Shown: piece after piece, positions 1-9,868 of the stretch
Layout of the letters: the number at the start of each line of letters is the position of its first letter
Position numbering within the stretch: position 1 is the stretch's first letter
Assembly: GCA_946482595.1 (NCBI GenBank)
Contig: CAMLSD010000058.1
Coordinates: 1 to 32,152, forward strand
Source: an uncultured Comamonadaceae bacterium
GTDB taxonomy: Bacteria; Pseudomonadota; Gammaproteobacteria; Burkholderiales; Burkholderiaceae
Length of the DNA stretch: 32,152 nucleotides
Direction: 5' to 3'
Program-made: the position numbers and the translations under genes
Notes under the pieces: model-generated
What the model was told of the DNA's origin: nothing
Database searches by the model: none
What the model saw: only the letters and a program-made list of their open reading frames with translations

Positions 1-824
1 CTGGGCGCCAGGTACTGGCCCAGCGTGAGCATGTCGATGCCATGGGAGCGCATGTCGCGCATCACCTCCAGGATTTCCTCGTCGGTTTCGCCCAGGCCGA
101 CCATCAGGCCGCTCTTGGTGGGCACACCGGGCGCAAACTCCTTGAAGCGCTGCAGCAGGCTCAGGCTGAACTGGTAGTCCGAGCCGGGCCGGGCCTCCTT
201 GTAGAGGCGGGGCACCGTCTCGAGGTTGTGGTTCATCACGTCGGGCGGGGCCGCCTTCAGGATGTCCAGCGCGCGGTCGAGGCGGCCACGGAAGTCGGGC
301 GTCAGGATCTCGATGCGGGTGTTGGGGCTCAGCTCGCGCGTCTTGCGGATGCACTCGACAAAATGCGCTGCGCCACCGTCGCGCAGGTCGTCGCGGTCGA
401 CGCTGGTGATCACCACGTATTTCAGGCGCAAGGCGGCGATCGTGCGGGCCAGATTCAGCGGCTCATCGGCATCCAGCGGGTCGGGGCGGCCGTGGCCCAC
501 GTCGCAGAACGGGCAGCGCCGGGTGCACTTGTCGCCCATGATCATGAAGGTGGCGGTGCCCTTGCCGAAACACTCGCCGATGTTGGGGCAGGACGCCTCT
601 TCGCACACCGTGTGCAGCTTGTGCTCACGCAGGATCTGCTTGATCTCGTAGAAGCGGGTGGTCGGCGACCCCGCCTTGACGCGGATCCACTCGGGCTTTT
701 TCAGGGTCTCGGCGGCAACCACCTTGATCGGGATGCGGGCGGTCTTGGCCTGGGCCTTCTGCTTGGCCGTGGCGTCGTAGCTGGCGGCATCCTGGGCCTG
801 GTGGACAACATTGGGGGTGGACAT
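1..824 (-). CDS. lipA: Lipoyl synthase LipA (3' end cut by window edge)
   Basis: Radical-SAM enzyme that inserts two sulfurs into the octanoyl group on E2/GcvH lipoyl domains, the second step of lipoate synthesis. About 274 N-terminal residues are visible and the C-terminus lies beyond position 1. The auxiliary cluster motif C-x4-C-x5-C (Cys74, Cys79, Cys85) and the radical-SAM motif C-x3-C-x2-C (Cys100, Cys104, Cys107) are both intact. The ATG at 824 gives the roughly 70-residue lead before the first cysteine that I expect of proteobacterial LipA. The gene starts 30 bp after the lipB stop on the same strand, so the two are probably co-transcribed: LipB loads the octanoyl group and LipA sulfurates it. 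Family assignment is secure. Confidence 0.97.
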   Translation of the reverse strand, partial: MSTPNVVHQAQDAASYDATAKQKAQAKTARIPIKVVAAETLKKPEWIRVKAGSPTTRFYEIKQILREHKLHTVCEEASCPNIGECFGKGTATFMIMGDKCTRRCPFCDVGHGRPDPLDADEPLNLARTIAALRLKYVVITSVDRDDLRDGGAAHFVECIRKTRELSPNTRIEILTPDFRGRLDRALDILKAAPPDVMNHNLETVPRLYKEARPGSDYQFSLSLLQRFKEFAPGVPTKSGLMVGLGETDEEILEVMRDMRSHGIDMLTLGQYLAP

Positions 825-854
825 GCTCGCTCCAGTCGCGGCGGTTGCGCGGGG

Positions 855-1517
855 TCAGGGACTCAGGTGGGCCGCCAGGCGTTCGCCCAGCCGTGTCGCC
901 GCCGTCGACCAATCCGTGGAAACCCCGAGTGTAGCCAAGTCGACCGTGCGCAGCCCTTCGTAACCGCAAGGGTTGATGCCGAAAAAGGGTGACAGGTCCA
1001 TCGCCACGTTCAGTGCCACCCCATGGTAGGTGCGGTGATTGGCCACCTTGATGCCCAGCGCGGCCACCTTGGCCAGGCCGGCGAACGGGTCCGGGCGGGG
1101 CCAGGTCAGGGCGGCATGGCCCCCGGGGTCGGCCAGGTTGACGTAGATGCCGGGGGCGCCGGGCACCCGGTGCCCGGTGATGCCGTAGCCGTCGAGCGTC
1201 TGGATCACGGCCTGTTCGATACGGTGCACGTATTCCTTGACGTAGATCCCCAGGCGGCGCAGGTCGACCAGTGGGTAGGCGACCACCTGGCCCGGGCCAT
1301 GGTAGGTGACCTGCCCGCCCCGGTTGGTGGGGACCACCGGGATGTTGCCCGGTGCCAGCACATGCTCGGGGCGGCCGGCCAGGCCCAGGGTGTAGACGGG
1401 CGGGTGTTCGCACAGCCAGAGCTGGTCCGGTGTGTCGGGCGTGCGCGCCTCAGTGAAGGCGCGCATGGCGTCGTAGGTGGGTGCGTACTCCACGCGTCCG
1501 AGAGGGCGGATGTCCAT
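855..1517 (-). CDS. lipB: Octanoyl-[ACP]:protein N-octanoyltransferase LipB
   Basis: Transfers octanoate from acyl carrier protein to the target lysine of lipoyl domains, supplying the substrate of LipA. The 220-residue protein has the signature [12 protein letters not shown] at 66-77, a catalytic-type lysine in GIKV (Lys157) and the thioester cysteine in INPCG (Cys184). Compared with E. coli LipB it seems to carry an insertion of about 20 residues (around 130-148) before the catalytic lysine. The ATG at 1517 opens directly on the usual N-terminus ([11 protein letters not shown]). It lies 30 bp upstream of lipA. The gap from 1518 to 1700 separates it from the divergent Sel1 gene and should hold both promoters, though none is distinct by eye. 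Confidence 0.97.
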   Translation of the reverse strand: MDIRPLGRVEYAPTYDAMRAFTEARTPDTPDQLWLCEHPPVYTLGLAGRPEHVLAPGNIPVVPTNRGGQVTYHGPGQVVAYPLVDLRRLGIYVKEYVHRIEQAVIQTLDGYGITGHRVPGAPGIYVNLADPGGHAALTWPRPDPFAGLAKVAALGIKVANHRTYHGVALNVAMDLSPFFGINPCGYEGLRTVDLATLGVSTDWSTAATRLGERLAAHLSP

Positions 1518-1700
1518 GCGTGCGTTTGCTCGTGCTCAGGTCGTGCTGCGAAAACAGGCCCACAGTGTAGGCTTTGGCATGTCAGGTTCCGGTGCCGGCC
1601 GACGACCCATTCGGGCAGCATGGCGCGTGAACTCCAGTCGTGACATGCTGTCGAACGGGCAGCCCGGGCCGGTCCGGGTGTCAGCAGTTGGGGGCAGAGC

Positions 1701-2438
1701 ATGGCAAGCTGGTGGAAATCTGGGGCGCGCAAGCGCGTGAGCCGGTGGGCGACCGTCGTGGCCCTGGGGCTGGCCTCGGCGGCCTGGGCACAACCGGCTC
1801 TGCCGCCGGGCATGTTCCTGACGCCCGAAGGCTTGCAGCGCTACATGCAGGAGCGCCGCGACATCGACGCCGCCCTGGCCGCCTACGAGGCCGGCCGCCT
1901 GGCCGAGGCTGAGCGGCAGTTCCGCGTCCTGGCCAGCCAGGGCAGCCCGGTGGGCCGCTACAACCTGGCGATGATGCATGTGCTCGACGAGGCCGAGCGG
2001 CCCGACAAGCGCGAAGCGGTTGTCCTGCTCGAACAGTCGGCAGAACAGGGCTTCGTGCGCTCCGAATACGCGCTGGGGCAGGTCTACGAGTTGGGTGTGG
2101 TGGCCGCACCGGACCATCCCCGTTCGGTGCAGTGGTATCGCCGCGCCGCAGACCACGGCCATGTGGACGCGCAGGTGGCGCTGGGCACGGCCTATTACCT
2201 GGGCCGGGGCATCGTCAAGGACATGGCGGAGGCCGCACAGTGGTACCGGCGTGCGGCAACCGGGGGCGACGTTGGCGCCCAGTACCTGATCGCATCGATG
2301 TACGAGCAGGGCATGGGCGTCGAGCAGGACCTGCGGATTGCCCGCTACTGGTACGACGTGGCCGCCCGCAATGGCGACGAGGCGGCGCCGCACAAGGTCA
2401 AGGAGCTGGACCAGCGGCTCAATGCCAAGCCGCTGTGA
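1701..2438 (+). CDS. Exported Sel1-like (TPR-type) repeat protein
   Basis: A 245-residue protein. Residues 1-30 look like a Sec signal peptide (basic RKRVSR, hydrophobic stretch, A-W-A-Q cleavage region), so it is probably periplasmic. From about residue 60 it consists of Sel1-like helical repeats, seen as A-x-x-x-L-G-x-x-Y/Y-x-x-G and A-x-x-W-Y-R-R-A-A units (QWYRRAADHGHVDAQVALG; QWYRRAATGGDVGAQYLIA; RYWYDVAARNGDEAA). Such repeats usually bind other proteins, and no enzyme domain is visible. It is divergent from lipB and converges on the DUF493 gene with a 10-bp gap. Partner and role are unknown. Confidence 0.85.
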   Translation: MASWWKSGARKRVSRWATVVALGLASAAWAQPALPPGMFLTPEGLQRYMQERRDIDAALAAYEAGRLAEAERQFRVLASQGSPVGRYNLAMMHVLDEAERPDKREAVVLLEQSAEQGFVRSEYALGQVYELGVVAAPDHPRSVQWYRRAADHGHVDAQVALGTAYYLGRGIVKDMAEAAQWYRRAATGGDVGAQYLIASMYEQGMGVEQDLRIARYWYDVAARNGDEAAPHKVKELDQRLNAKPL

Positions 2439-2448
2439 TCGGGGGGTG

Positions 2449-2721
2449 TCAGAGCACGTAGCGCACCATCGGGTGCGAGGACAGCGCCCGGTAGATGCCG
2501 TCGAGCTGTTCACGGCTGGTGGCCGTGATGGTGATCGTCAGGCCCAGGTAGTTCGAGCCCTTGCTCTCGCGGATCTCGATCGTCGTGGCGTCGAAGGCCG
2601 GGTCGAAGCTCACCGCCACCTGGGCGATGGCGTCGGTGAAACCCGACACGTTGGGCCCCATCACCTTGATCGGGAAGCGGCTCGGGTATTCGATCAGCGA
2701 TTCTTCAGGCGGAATGTTCAT
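2449..2721 (-). CDS. DUF493 family protein (YbeD-like)
   Basis: Small 90-residue protein of the DUF493/YbeD family, which adopts an ACT-like fold and is commonly encoded between dacA and lipB. Recognisable features are the N-terminal ESLIEYPSRFPIKVMG and the C-terminal SSHPMVRYVL. The ATG at 2721 overlaps the TGA of the upstream aminotransferase gene by four bases (ATGA), which fixes the start and implies translational coupling. It is the last gene of the minus-strand run that begins at hemJ; a convergent Sel1 gene separates it from lipB. Biochemical function is unknown; the location suggests a link with lipoate or envelope metabolism (inference). Confidence 0.93.
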   Translation of the reverse strand: MNIPPEESLIEYPSRFPIKVMGPNVSGFTDAIAQVAVSFDPAFDATTIEIRESKGSNYLGLTITITATSREQLDGIYRALSSHPMVRYVL

Positions 2722-3605
2722 AGCGACTGTTCCTGCTTGGCCCGTTGGTAGGCCTCGTACAGGCGACCATAGATGGGGCCGGGTTTGCCTTTTAAAGCCC
2801 CATGCCCGATCAGTTCGCCGTCCAGGCGGGTGATGGGCAGCACCTCCTTGGTGGCGGACGACAGCATCAGCTCGTCGGCAGCCATCACCTCGGCCTCGCT
2901 GATCGGCCGCAGGTTGAAACCGATGCCCAGTTCGTCGCACAACTCGGCGATCAGGTTGTAGCGGATGCCTTCGAGCACATGCTCGCTGCGCGGCGGCCCC
3001 AGCACGGCGCCTTCGTGCACCACCCACACATTGCAGGCCGCGGCTTCGGTCAGGTAGCCGTCACGGAACATCACGGTCTCGGCCGCACCATGGTCGGCCG
3101 AGATCTGCCGCGCCAGGACGTTGCCCAGCAGCGAGATCGACTTGATGTCGCCACGCTCCCAGCGGAAGTCGCGCGCCGTCATGCAGGACACGCCCTGGTG
3201 CCGCTGTTCGGCCGTCGGCGGTTTCATCTCCGACACCATCATGAACACCGTGGGCTGGATGTCCGTGGGCATCACGTGGTCGCGCGGCGCCACGCCACGG
3301 GTGATCTGCAGGTACACGAGCTGGTCGATGGCGCCCGTCTGCTCGGCATGCCGGGCGGTCAGCTGGCGCATCAGGCCGAGCCAGTGCGCGCGGTCATGCG
3401 GGTTGGCGATGCGCAGCTTGGATAGCGAGCGGTCCAGGCGTGCCATGTGCTCGTCGAAGCGGAACAGGCGCTGGCCGTAGGCCGGCACGACCTCATAGAC
3501 GCCGTCGCCGAAGATGAAGCCACGATCCAGCACCGACACCTTGGCGTCGCACAGGCGGGTGAACTCACCGTTCAGGTAGCACGGGGTATCGGGCAGGGCG
3601 TCCAT
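2718..3605 (-). CDS. dat: Class IV aminotransferase, D-amino-acid aminotransferase-like
   Basis: PLP-dependent fold-type IV aminotransferase, 295 residues from the ATG at 3605. Visible marks are the N-terminal YLNGEF and DRGFIFGDGVYEVV, the probable Schiff-base lysine in GDIKSISLLGN (Lys155), the cofactor region YLTEAAACNVWVV, and the late ELMLSSATKEVLPIT. The sequence fits D-alanine aminotransferase better than IlvE, and the neighbouring dacA, whose product releases D-alanine, supports a role in D-Ala/D-Glu metabolism. An aminodeoxychorismate lyase or IlvE-like activity cannot be excluded. A longer in-frame start at 3704 would add residues unlike the family. It is 40 bp downstream of dacA and overlaps the DUF493 gene by 4 bp. 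Confidence 0.9.
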   Translation of the reverse strand: MDALPDTPCYLNGEFTRLCDAKVSVLDRGFIFGDGVYEVVPAYGQRLFRFDEHMARLDRSLSKLRIANPHDRAHWLGLMRQLTARHAEQTGAIDQLVYLQITRGVAPRDHVMPTDIQPTVFMMVSEMKPPTAEQRHQGVSCMTARDFRWERGDIKSISLLGNVLARQISADHGAAETVMFRDGYLTEAAACNVWVVHEGAVLGPPRSEHVLEGIRYNLIAELCDELGIGFNLRPISEAEVMAADELMLSSATKEVLPITRLDGELIGHGALKGKPGPIYGRLYEAYQRAKQEQSL

Positions 3606-3645
3606 GCGGGGTCCTTCGTGGGGCAGGTGGGGGGCAGATGCCAGA

Positions 3646-4803
3646 TTACTTGATCCACAGGCGGATGGCATCCCAGGCGCGACCAAAGATGCCGCTTTGC
3701 TCAACGTCCTCGAGCACCACCAGCGGCACCTCGGCCACCACGGCCTCGCGCACCGTGACCTTGAGCTTGCCCACCGCCTGGCCCTTGGGCAGCGGCGCGA
3801 CCAGCGGGTCGACCCGTTCGATCTGGGTCTTGACCTTGTCGGCGTCGCCCTTGGGCACCGTGACGAACAGTGCGCCCGCCGAGCCGAGCTTGACCTCCGA
3901 GGCCTTGCCCTTCCAGACCGCCGGCGTGGCCACCGGGTGGCCTGCGTCGAACAGCTTCAGGGTGTCGAAGGCCTGGTAGCCCCAGTTCAGCAGCTTCTGG
4001 CTCTCGTTGGCACGCGCGTCCATCGAGGTGGTGTTCAGCACCACGCTGATCAGGCGCCGCTTGCCGTTGGGGTAGTCGCGCTGGGCCGAGGCGATCAGGC
4101 AGTAACCCGCGGCCTCGGTGTAGCCGGTCTTCATGCCGTCCACGCTGGGGTCGCGGCGCAGCAGCAGGTTGCGGTTGGGCTGCGAGATGTTGTTGAACTT
4201 GTACTCCTTGATGGAGTAGAGCGGATAGAAGTCGGGGAAGTCCTGGATGATGCGCGAGGCGATGGTGGCCATGTCGCGCGCGGTGCTCTTGTGACCCGGT
4301 TCGGTCAGCCCGGTGACGTTCTTGAAGCTCGTGTTCTTCAGGCCCATGCGCTGGGCTTCGCGGTTCATCAGGTCGACGAAGGTCTCGACGCTGCCGGCCA
4401 CCCCTTCGGCCAGGGCCACCGAGGCGTCGTTGCCGGACTGCACGATCATGCCGCGCAGCAGGTCATCCACGCGGACCTGCATCTTCGGGTCGATGAACAT
4501 CAGCGAGCCGCCGCCCTTGCGTTCGTCCCAGGCGCGCACCGACACCGGCAGGGTCTGGTCCAGGGCGATCTTCTTGTCGCGCAGTGCGCCGAAAACGACG
4601 TACGCGGTCATCAGCTTGGTCAGCGATGCCGGGTCGGACGGGGCATCGGGCTCGCGCGCGGCCAGCACCTGGTTGCTGGTCATGTCCAGCAGCAGGTAGG
4701 ACTTGGCGGCCACTTCGGGCGGCTGGGGCGCCTGGCCGTGGGCGCCAAGACTGGTGGCAGCCATGGACAAGGCCATGGAAAGCGAGAGGAATAGACGTTT
4801 CAT
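3646..4803 (-). CDS. dacA: D-alanyl-D-alanine carboxypeptidase DacA (PBP5/6 type)
   Basis: Periplasmic penicillin-binding protein that trims the terminal D-Ala from peptidoglycan stem peptides. From the ATG at 4803 it has 385 residues: signal peptide 1-24, then the serine peptidase triad S60-L-T-K63, S123-G-N125 and K225-T-G227, then the C-terminal PBP5 beta domain. It ends in an amphipathic stretch (GIFGRAWDAIRLWIK) typical of the membrane-anchoring tail. An in-frame ATG at 4836 would place charged residues before the signal peptide and is less likely. It sits in the hemJ-to-DUF493 run, 42 bp after the alpha/beta hydrolase gene and 40 bp before the aminotransferase. Confidence 0.96.
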   Translation of the reverse strand: MKRLFLSLSMALSMAATSLGAHGQAPQPPEVAAKSYLLLDMTSNQVLAAREPDAPSDPASLTKLMTAYVVFGALRDKKIALDQTLPVSVRAWDERKGGGSLMFIDPKMQVRVDDLLRGMIVQSGNDASVALAEGVAGSVETFVDLMNREAQRMGLKNTSFKNVTGLTEPGHKSTARDMATIASRIIQDFPDFYPLYSIKEYKFNNISQPNRNLLLRRDPSVDGMKTGYTEAAGYCLIASAQRDYPNGKRRLISVVLNTTSMDARANESQKLLNWGYQAFDTLKLFDAGHPVATPAVWKGKASEVKLGSAGALFVTVPKGDADKVKTQIERVDPLVAPLPKGQAVGKLKVTVREAVVAEVPLVVLEDVEQSGIFGRAWDAIRLWIK

Positions 4804-4845
4804 GCGATCGGAAATCCAGATTGGGGCAGTGCGCACGCGGGTCGG

Positions 4846-5454
4846 TCAGACCAGCGCGCGCACCACCAGGTTCTTCAGCAGTGGCAACTGCCCGTGGAAG
4901 AAGTGACCCACGCCCGGCACGACCACGACCGGCAGGCCCTGCGGGCGTGCCCAGTCGAGCGTGGCCTGCAGCGGCACGACGTCGTCGAGTTCACCGTGGA
5001 TCACGAGGGTGTGGGCCGGCACGGCGGCAACATCGAAGTTGCGTGTGGCCGGGCCCACGAGGATCAATTGGGCCACGGCATCGTGCCCGAGCCGCAGCGC
5101 GGCTTGTGACGTGACGTAAGCGCCGAAAGAAAAGCCAGCCAGCACCAGGCGTTCACCGGGTGTGTGGTGAGCGGCAATGACGGCGAGCATGTCGTCGATC
5201 TCGCCCTGACCGGCGTCCCAGGTGCCTTCGGACCCGCCGATGCCCCGGAAGTTGAACCGCACACAGCGCAGGCCCTGGTGGATGCAGGCCCGCGCCAGGG
5301 TCTGCACCACCTTGTTGTCCATCGTTCCGCCGTGCAGCGGATGCGGATGGGCCACCACCGCCAGCCCGCGCGGTTCGCCTGCGGGCAGATCGATGGCGCA
5401 TTCGAGCGCACCGGCCGGGCCGGCGATGCGGGTACGTTGGGTCTGGGCGTTCAT
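4846..5454 (-). CDS. Alpha/beta-fold hydrolase (small, dienelactone-hydrolase-like)
   Basis: Cytosolic serine hydrolase of 202 residues. Seen in the sequence: the oxyanion-region motif HPHPLHGGTMDNKVV, RFNFRGIGGSEG, the nucleophile elbow G-F-S109-F-G, the acidic residue in HGELDD (about 157-158) and the catalytic histidine in GVGHFFHG (His184). It resembles the small hydrolases often annotated as COG2945; substrate is unknown. No signal peptide is visible. It lies 18 bp after the ferredoxin gene and 42 bp before dacA, so it is likely co-transcribed. Confidence 0.9.
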   Translation of the reverse strand: MNAQTQRTRIAGPAGALECAIDLPAGEPRGLAVVAHPHPLHGGTMDNKVVQTLARACIHQGLRCVRFNFRGIGGSEGTWDAGQGEIDDMLAVIAAHHTPGERLVLAGFSFGAYVTSQAALRLGHDAVAQLILVGPATRNFDVAAVPAHTLVIHGELDDVVPLQATLDWARPQGLPVVVVPGVGHFFHGQLPLLKNLVVRALV

Positions 5455-5472
5455 GCCGTCGGCAGCCGGCGA

Positions 5473-5799
5473 TCAGCGACCGACATCGGGCGGCAGCAGC
5501 AGGCGCTCGACCACACGGCCCTGCTTCAGGTGGGACTCGACGATCTCGTCGATGTCGTCCTTGTCGACGAAGGTGTACCAGACGGCCTCAGGGTAGACCA
5601 CCGCCACCGGGCCGCCGGCGCAGCGGTCCAGGCAGCCAGCCTTGTTGACCCGCACCTTGCCCACACCGGCCAGGCCCTCAGCCTTCACGCGGGCCTTGCA
5701 GTGGTCGAACCCCTGCTGGGCCTGATGCTGCGCGCAGGAGGCCTCGCCGTTGTCGCGCTTGTTGAGGCAGAAGAAGATGTGGCGCTCGTAATAGCTCAT
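5473..5799 (-). CDS. Thioredoxin-like [2Fe-2S] ferredoxin
   Basis: Small 108-residue electron carrier of the thioredoxin-fold 2Fe-2S type. It opens with YYERHIFFCLNKRD and continues to KAGCLDRCAGGPVAVVYPEAVWY. Candidate cluster ligands are Cys11, Cys22, Cys56 and Cys60, with Cys34 extra; the C-x3-C pair at 56/60 is characteristic. The ATG at 5799 is followed by the expected family N-terminus. It lies 33 bp downstream of the VanZ-like gene and 18 bp upstream of the hydrolase gene. The redox partner is unknown; the link to haem synthesis through hemJ in the same run is only positional. Confidence 0.92.
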   Translation of the reverse strand: MSYYERHIFFCLNKRDNGEASCAQHQAQQGFDHCKARVKAEGLAGVGKVRVNKAGCLDRCAGGPVAVVYPEAVWYTFVDKDDIDEIVESHLKQGRVVERLLLPPDVGR

Positions 5800-5832
5800 G
5801 GCGCAATTTTAGGCCGGGGCGGGGATGCGCCC

Positions 5833-6963
5833 TCAGGAAAGGCGCAAAGGCCGAGGCTCGTCGCGGGCCAAAGCACGCGTGGCGAGGTAGATCAGTGCGG
5901 CGTAGGGCCACAACCAGCCCACCCACTGCGCCAGCCCGTGAAAGCGGATGAAGCGCCCCTGCTCCCAGCCGCTGAGCGTCTGCGCGAAGTAGGGGTCGGC
6001 CGGTGCCTGGTTGACCAGCACCATCATGGCGGCGACGACGGTCCCGCCGACCAGCGCGGCGGCACGATTGGGCACGAACACCAGCGCCAGCGCCACCACA
6101 CCGCCCAGGCCCCACCCCAGCGGTGTGGCCGGCGTGAGCCAGGCCATGGCATTGTGCGGGCCGAAGCTGAGTGCTGTCGACAGCGTGGTGGCCAGGAACC
6201 CCAGCAGCATCGCTCCCAGCACGAGCACGATGCGACGCCAGGAGGCGGGCGACACCGTGTAGGCCAGCAGGCAGGGGGCCAGCAGCCCGGCGGCAATGGC
6301 GATCAGCTCCATGCCGGGGGCCAGGGCGGCCGCGGGTGTGCCGTGGGCTGGCGGCACCCAGGCCTCGAGCGGGGTGTCGCGCACCCAGTCGAGGGCGAGT
6401 TCATGGGCCAGCAGTGCCACCTGTCCGACACCCAGCGGCACGGGGGTCGGGAACAGCAGGGCGGTCGGCCACAGCAGCAGCAGGGTGAGACCGCCGGCAC
6501 TGCGCTGGATGAACCAGCGGTCGCGCACCTGCTGCCAGCGCTGCATCCAGCCGGCCTGATGCGCCAGCCAGGCGGCCAGCGCGCCGCCGAGCGTGCCCAG
6601 CGTGTTCAACCCCCAGTCGAGGTTGGACGGCACGCGGCTCGGGAGGTAGTTCTGAAGCACTTCCAGGGTGCCCGACAGGGTGGTGCCGGCCAGCAAGGCC
6701 ACCACCACGCCGCCCGGTGGCGAGCGGCTCGAACGCAGCCAGGCGCCGCACACCAGCGCGCCCAGGGGCAGGTAGCCCACCAGATTGGAGCCGAGGTCGA
6801 AGCCCGTCCACCACCGCGGCCAGGGCAGGAAGACGAAGTCCCAGGGGGCAAAACCCGGGACGCGCCAACCCGAAAACGGATACAGGCTGGCATAGACCAC
6901 CAGTGCGACATACAGCAGCGCCAGCGGGACCAGCGAACTGCGGTGGCGCGTCGGCGGGGTCAT
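5833..6963 (-). CDS. VanZ-like integral membrane protein
   Basis: Multi-pass membrane protein of 376 residues. The N-terminal ~125 residues match the VanZ-like pattern: a first TM segment followed by YASLYPFSGWR, an S-N-x-x-G-Y-x-P-x-G loop (LGSNLVGYLPLGALV), and LEVLQNYLPSRVPSNLDWGLNTLG. The remainder adds several hydrophobic helices with no motif I recognise. Its ATG overlaps the hemJ TGA by one base (TGATG), a classical coupling arrangement, so it is almost certainly expressed with hemJ. VanZ-like proteins are linked to glycopeptide tolerance in some Gram-positives, but in proteobacteria the role is undefined. Confidence 0.88.
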   Translation of the reverse strand: MTPPTRHRSSLVPLALLYVALVVYASLYPFSGWRVPGFAPWDFVFLPWPRWWTGFDLGSNLVGYLPLGALVCGAWLRSSRSPPGGVVVALLAGTTLSGTLEVLQNYLPSRVPSNLDWGLNTLGTLGGALAAWLAHQAGWMQRWQQVRDRWFIQRSAGGLTLLLLWPTALLFPTPVPLGVGQVALLAHELALDWVRDTPLEAWVPPAHGTPAAALAPGMELIAIAAGLLAPCLLAYTVSPASWRRIVLVLGAMLLGFLATTLSTALSFGPHNAMAWLTPATPLGWGLGGVVALALVFVPNRAAALVGGTVVAAMMVLVNQAPADPYFAQTLSGWEQGRFIRFHGLAQWVGWLWPYAALIYLATRALARDEPRPLRLS

Positions 6964-7391
6964 CAGAACGGCTTGACGACCACGAGGATCACCGCCAGCA
7001 GCAGTGCGAGCACCGGAACCTCGTTGAACCATCGATACCAGGTGTGGGCGCGGCGGTGACTGAGCTGCTCGAACTCGCGCAGCAGTCGCCGGCAGTAGTG
7101 GTGGTAGCCGACCAGCCCGGCCACGATCAGCAGCTTGGCATGCATCCAGCCATTGCCGGCGCCCCGGCCGATGCCGTAGTAGAGCCACAGCACAAAACCG
7201 AAGGCCAGGGCCAGCACCATCAGCATCGTCATGAAGCGGTAGAGCTTGTGGGCCATCAGCAGCAGGCGCTCGCGCTCGGCATGGCTGTCGTGCGGCACCA
7301 TGGCCAGGTTGACGAAGATGCGCGGCAGATAGAACAGGCCGGCAAACCAGCTCGTCACGAAGACGATGTGCAGGGATTTGATCCAGAGCAT
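6963..7391 (-). CDS. hemJ: Protoporphyrinogen IX oxidase HemJ (UPF0093/CopD-like)
   Basis: Membrane enzyme that oxidises protoporphyrinogen IX to protoporphyrin IX, the penultimate haem step. From the ATG at 7391 it has 142 residues with about four TM helices. Family marks are LWIKSLHIVFVTSWFAGLFY at the N-terminus (His8 in helix 1), LPRIFVNLA, MHAKLLIVAGLVGYHHYC (Lys86) and WYRWFNEVPVLALLLAVILV. A longer in-frame start at 7463 adds unlikely charged residues. Divergent hemB, about 340 bp away, supports a haem role; generic CopD-family annotation is the alternative name. An intrinsic terminator lies 125 bp upstream on the same strand, so the leader may be attenuated. Confidence 0.9.
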   Translation of the reverse strand: MLWIKSLHIVFVTSWFAGLFYLPRIFVNLAMVPHDSHAERERLLLMAHKLYRFMTMLMVLALAFGFVLWLYYGIGRGAGNGWMHAKLLIVAGLVGYHHYCRRLLREFEQLSHRRAHTWYRWFNEVPVLALLLAVILVVVKPF

Positions 7392-8733
<1,342 letters not shown>

Positions 8734-8755
8734 ACCAGCGCGGTCCGGGCCCCAC

Positions 8756-9868
8756 ATGCGCATCTTCCACGTCAGTGACCGCTTCGAGGAACTCCACGAC
8801 CTGCCGCCTCAGTTGCCTGCCACCGGTTACCTGTGGATCGGCAGCGCGCGGCGCGAGTTCGAGGTCAACGTCGCGCTGATCCAGTCCACCCTGCAACGCT
8901 GGACGGGTGGGCAGCTGGTCGACCTGCATGTGTCCGACCTGCTGAACAACCAGCTGCCGTCGCACTTCGACTACACCTCGTGGTACGACATGCTGGTGTT
9001 CCGCCGTCTGGCCGCCGGCGCCGGCTCCAGCGAACTGTTTGTCGACGACCAGCGCGGCACGCTGGCCACGGCTCGCCAGGCGCTGGAATCCATCGACACC
9101 AGCCCGGTGGGGTTTGCCGTCTTCGACCGGGTGCTGATCACCGTGCACCCGACGGATTGCCTGGTGCGCGAGTTCTTTGCCGCACGGATGGCGCAGATGG
9201 GGGCTGCCGCCGGAGAAGGTCGCCTGGAAGGCCGGGCGGCCCTGGTGCGGCTGCCCACCAGCCCGGCCGACCAGATGCTGCGCATGGTCAACCACATGGT
9301 CGACGGATACCTCGAGCTGCGCCGGTTGCTGACCCGGCAACTGGGCTACCTGCAGCAGGCCCTGCTCAATCCTCGGGGGCATTTCCGGGGCTGGCAGGTG
9401 CTGCTGGACTCGCGCAATGCGCTGAACCTGCTGGAAGACATCTGCGAGGACCAGCGCAGTGCCGTACAGGAGTGGATCGACGGCCTGGAAGAGTGGCCCG
9501 AGCCGGCGGATGCCGCCCAGGCCCGCGAGCAGGAACTGCTGCGGGTGCGCTCGCGTGACGTGCTCGAGCACATCGAACGGGTGCTCAGCCATGTGCGACG
9601 GCTTGAATCGTCGGCCGAGACCGCGGTGCAGATGCACTTCTCGGCGCAGAGCAACCGCACGAACGACATCATGCGCACGCTGACCGTGCTGACGGCGATC
9701 TTCCTGCCGCTGAACCTGATCACCGGGTTTTTCGGCATGAACTTCGACACGCTGCCCCTGATCCACAGCGCCACGGGCGCGTGGGTGGCACTGGCGATCA
9801 TGGTGCTGATCGGTGTGGGGCTGGGCGTGTTCTTCTGGCGCAAGCGCTATCTCGGCACGCGCCACTGA
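8756..9868 (+). CDS. CorA-family divalent cation transporter
   Basis: Inner-membrane channel of the CorA/MIT family, importing Mg2+ or handling other divalent cations such as Zn2+. It has 370 residues: a soluble N-terminal alpha/beta domain, a long helical region (about 170-305, including a charged coiled stretch around 255-285), then two C-terminal TM helices (about 309-326 and 342-361) joined by the signature G327-M-N329 in FFGMNFD. The basic end WRKRYLGTRH is typical. The ATG at 8756 follows hemB by 22 bp, so read-through from hemB is likely. Its last 22 bp overlap the convergent DUF1853 gene. Ion specificity cannot be told from sequence. Confidence 0.92.
   Translation: MRIFHVSDRFEELHDLPPQLPATGYLWIGSARREFEVNVALIQSTLQRWTGGQLVDLHVSDLLNNQLPSHFDYTSWYDMLVFRRLAAGAGSSELFVDDQRGTLATARQALESIDTSPVGFAVFDRVLITVHPTDCLVREFFAARMAQMGAAAGEGRLEGRAALVRLPTSPADQMLRMVNHMVDGYLELRRLLTRQLGYLQQALLNPRGHFRGWQVLLDSRNALNLLEDICEDQRSAVQEWIDGLEEWPEPADAAQAREQELLRVRSRDVLEHIERVLSHVRRLESSAETAVQMHFSAQSNRTNDIMRTLTVLTAIFLPLNLITGFFGMNFDTLPLIHSATGAWVALAIMVLIGVGLGVFFWRKRYLGTRH

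Noticed and set aside
2718..3605. Branched-chain aminotransferase IlvE
   Set aside because: The fold is shared, but the length, sequence and dacA neighbour fit a D-amino-acid aminotransferase better; kept only as an alternative.
3604..4794. 396-codon open frame on the plus strand
   Set aside because: It is the antisense shadow of dacA, whose three active-site motifs are unmistakable on the other strand.
5164..7059. 631-codon open frame on the plus strand
   Set aside because: It lies antisense to the hydrolase, ferredoxin and VanZ-like genes. Its Gln/Gly/His-rich translation is typical of the shadow frame of high-GC genes.
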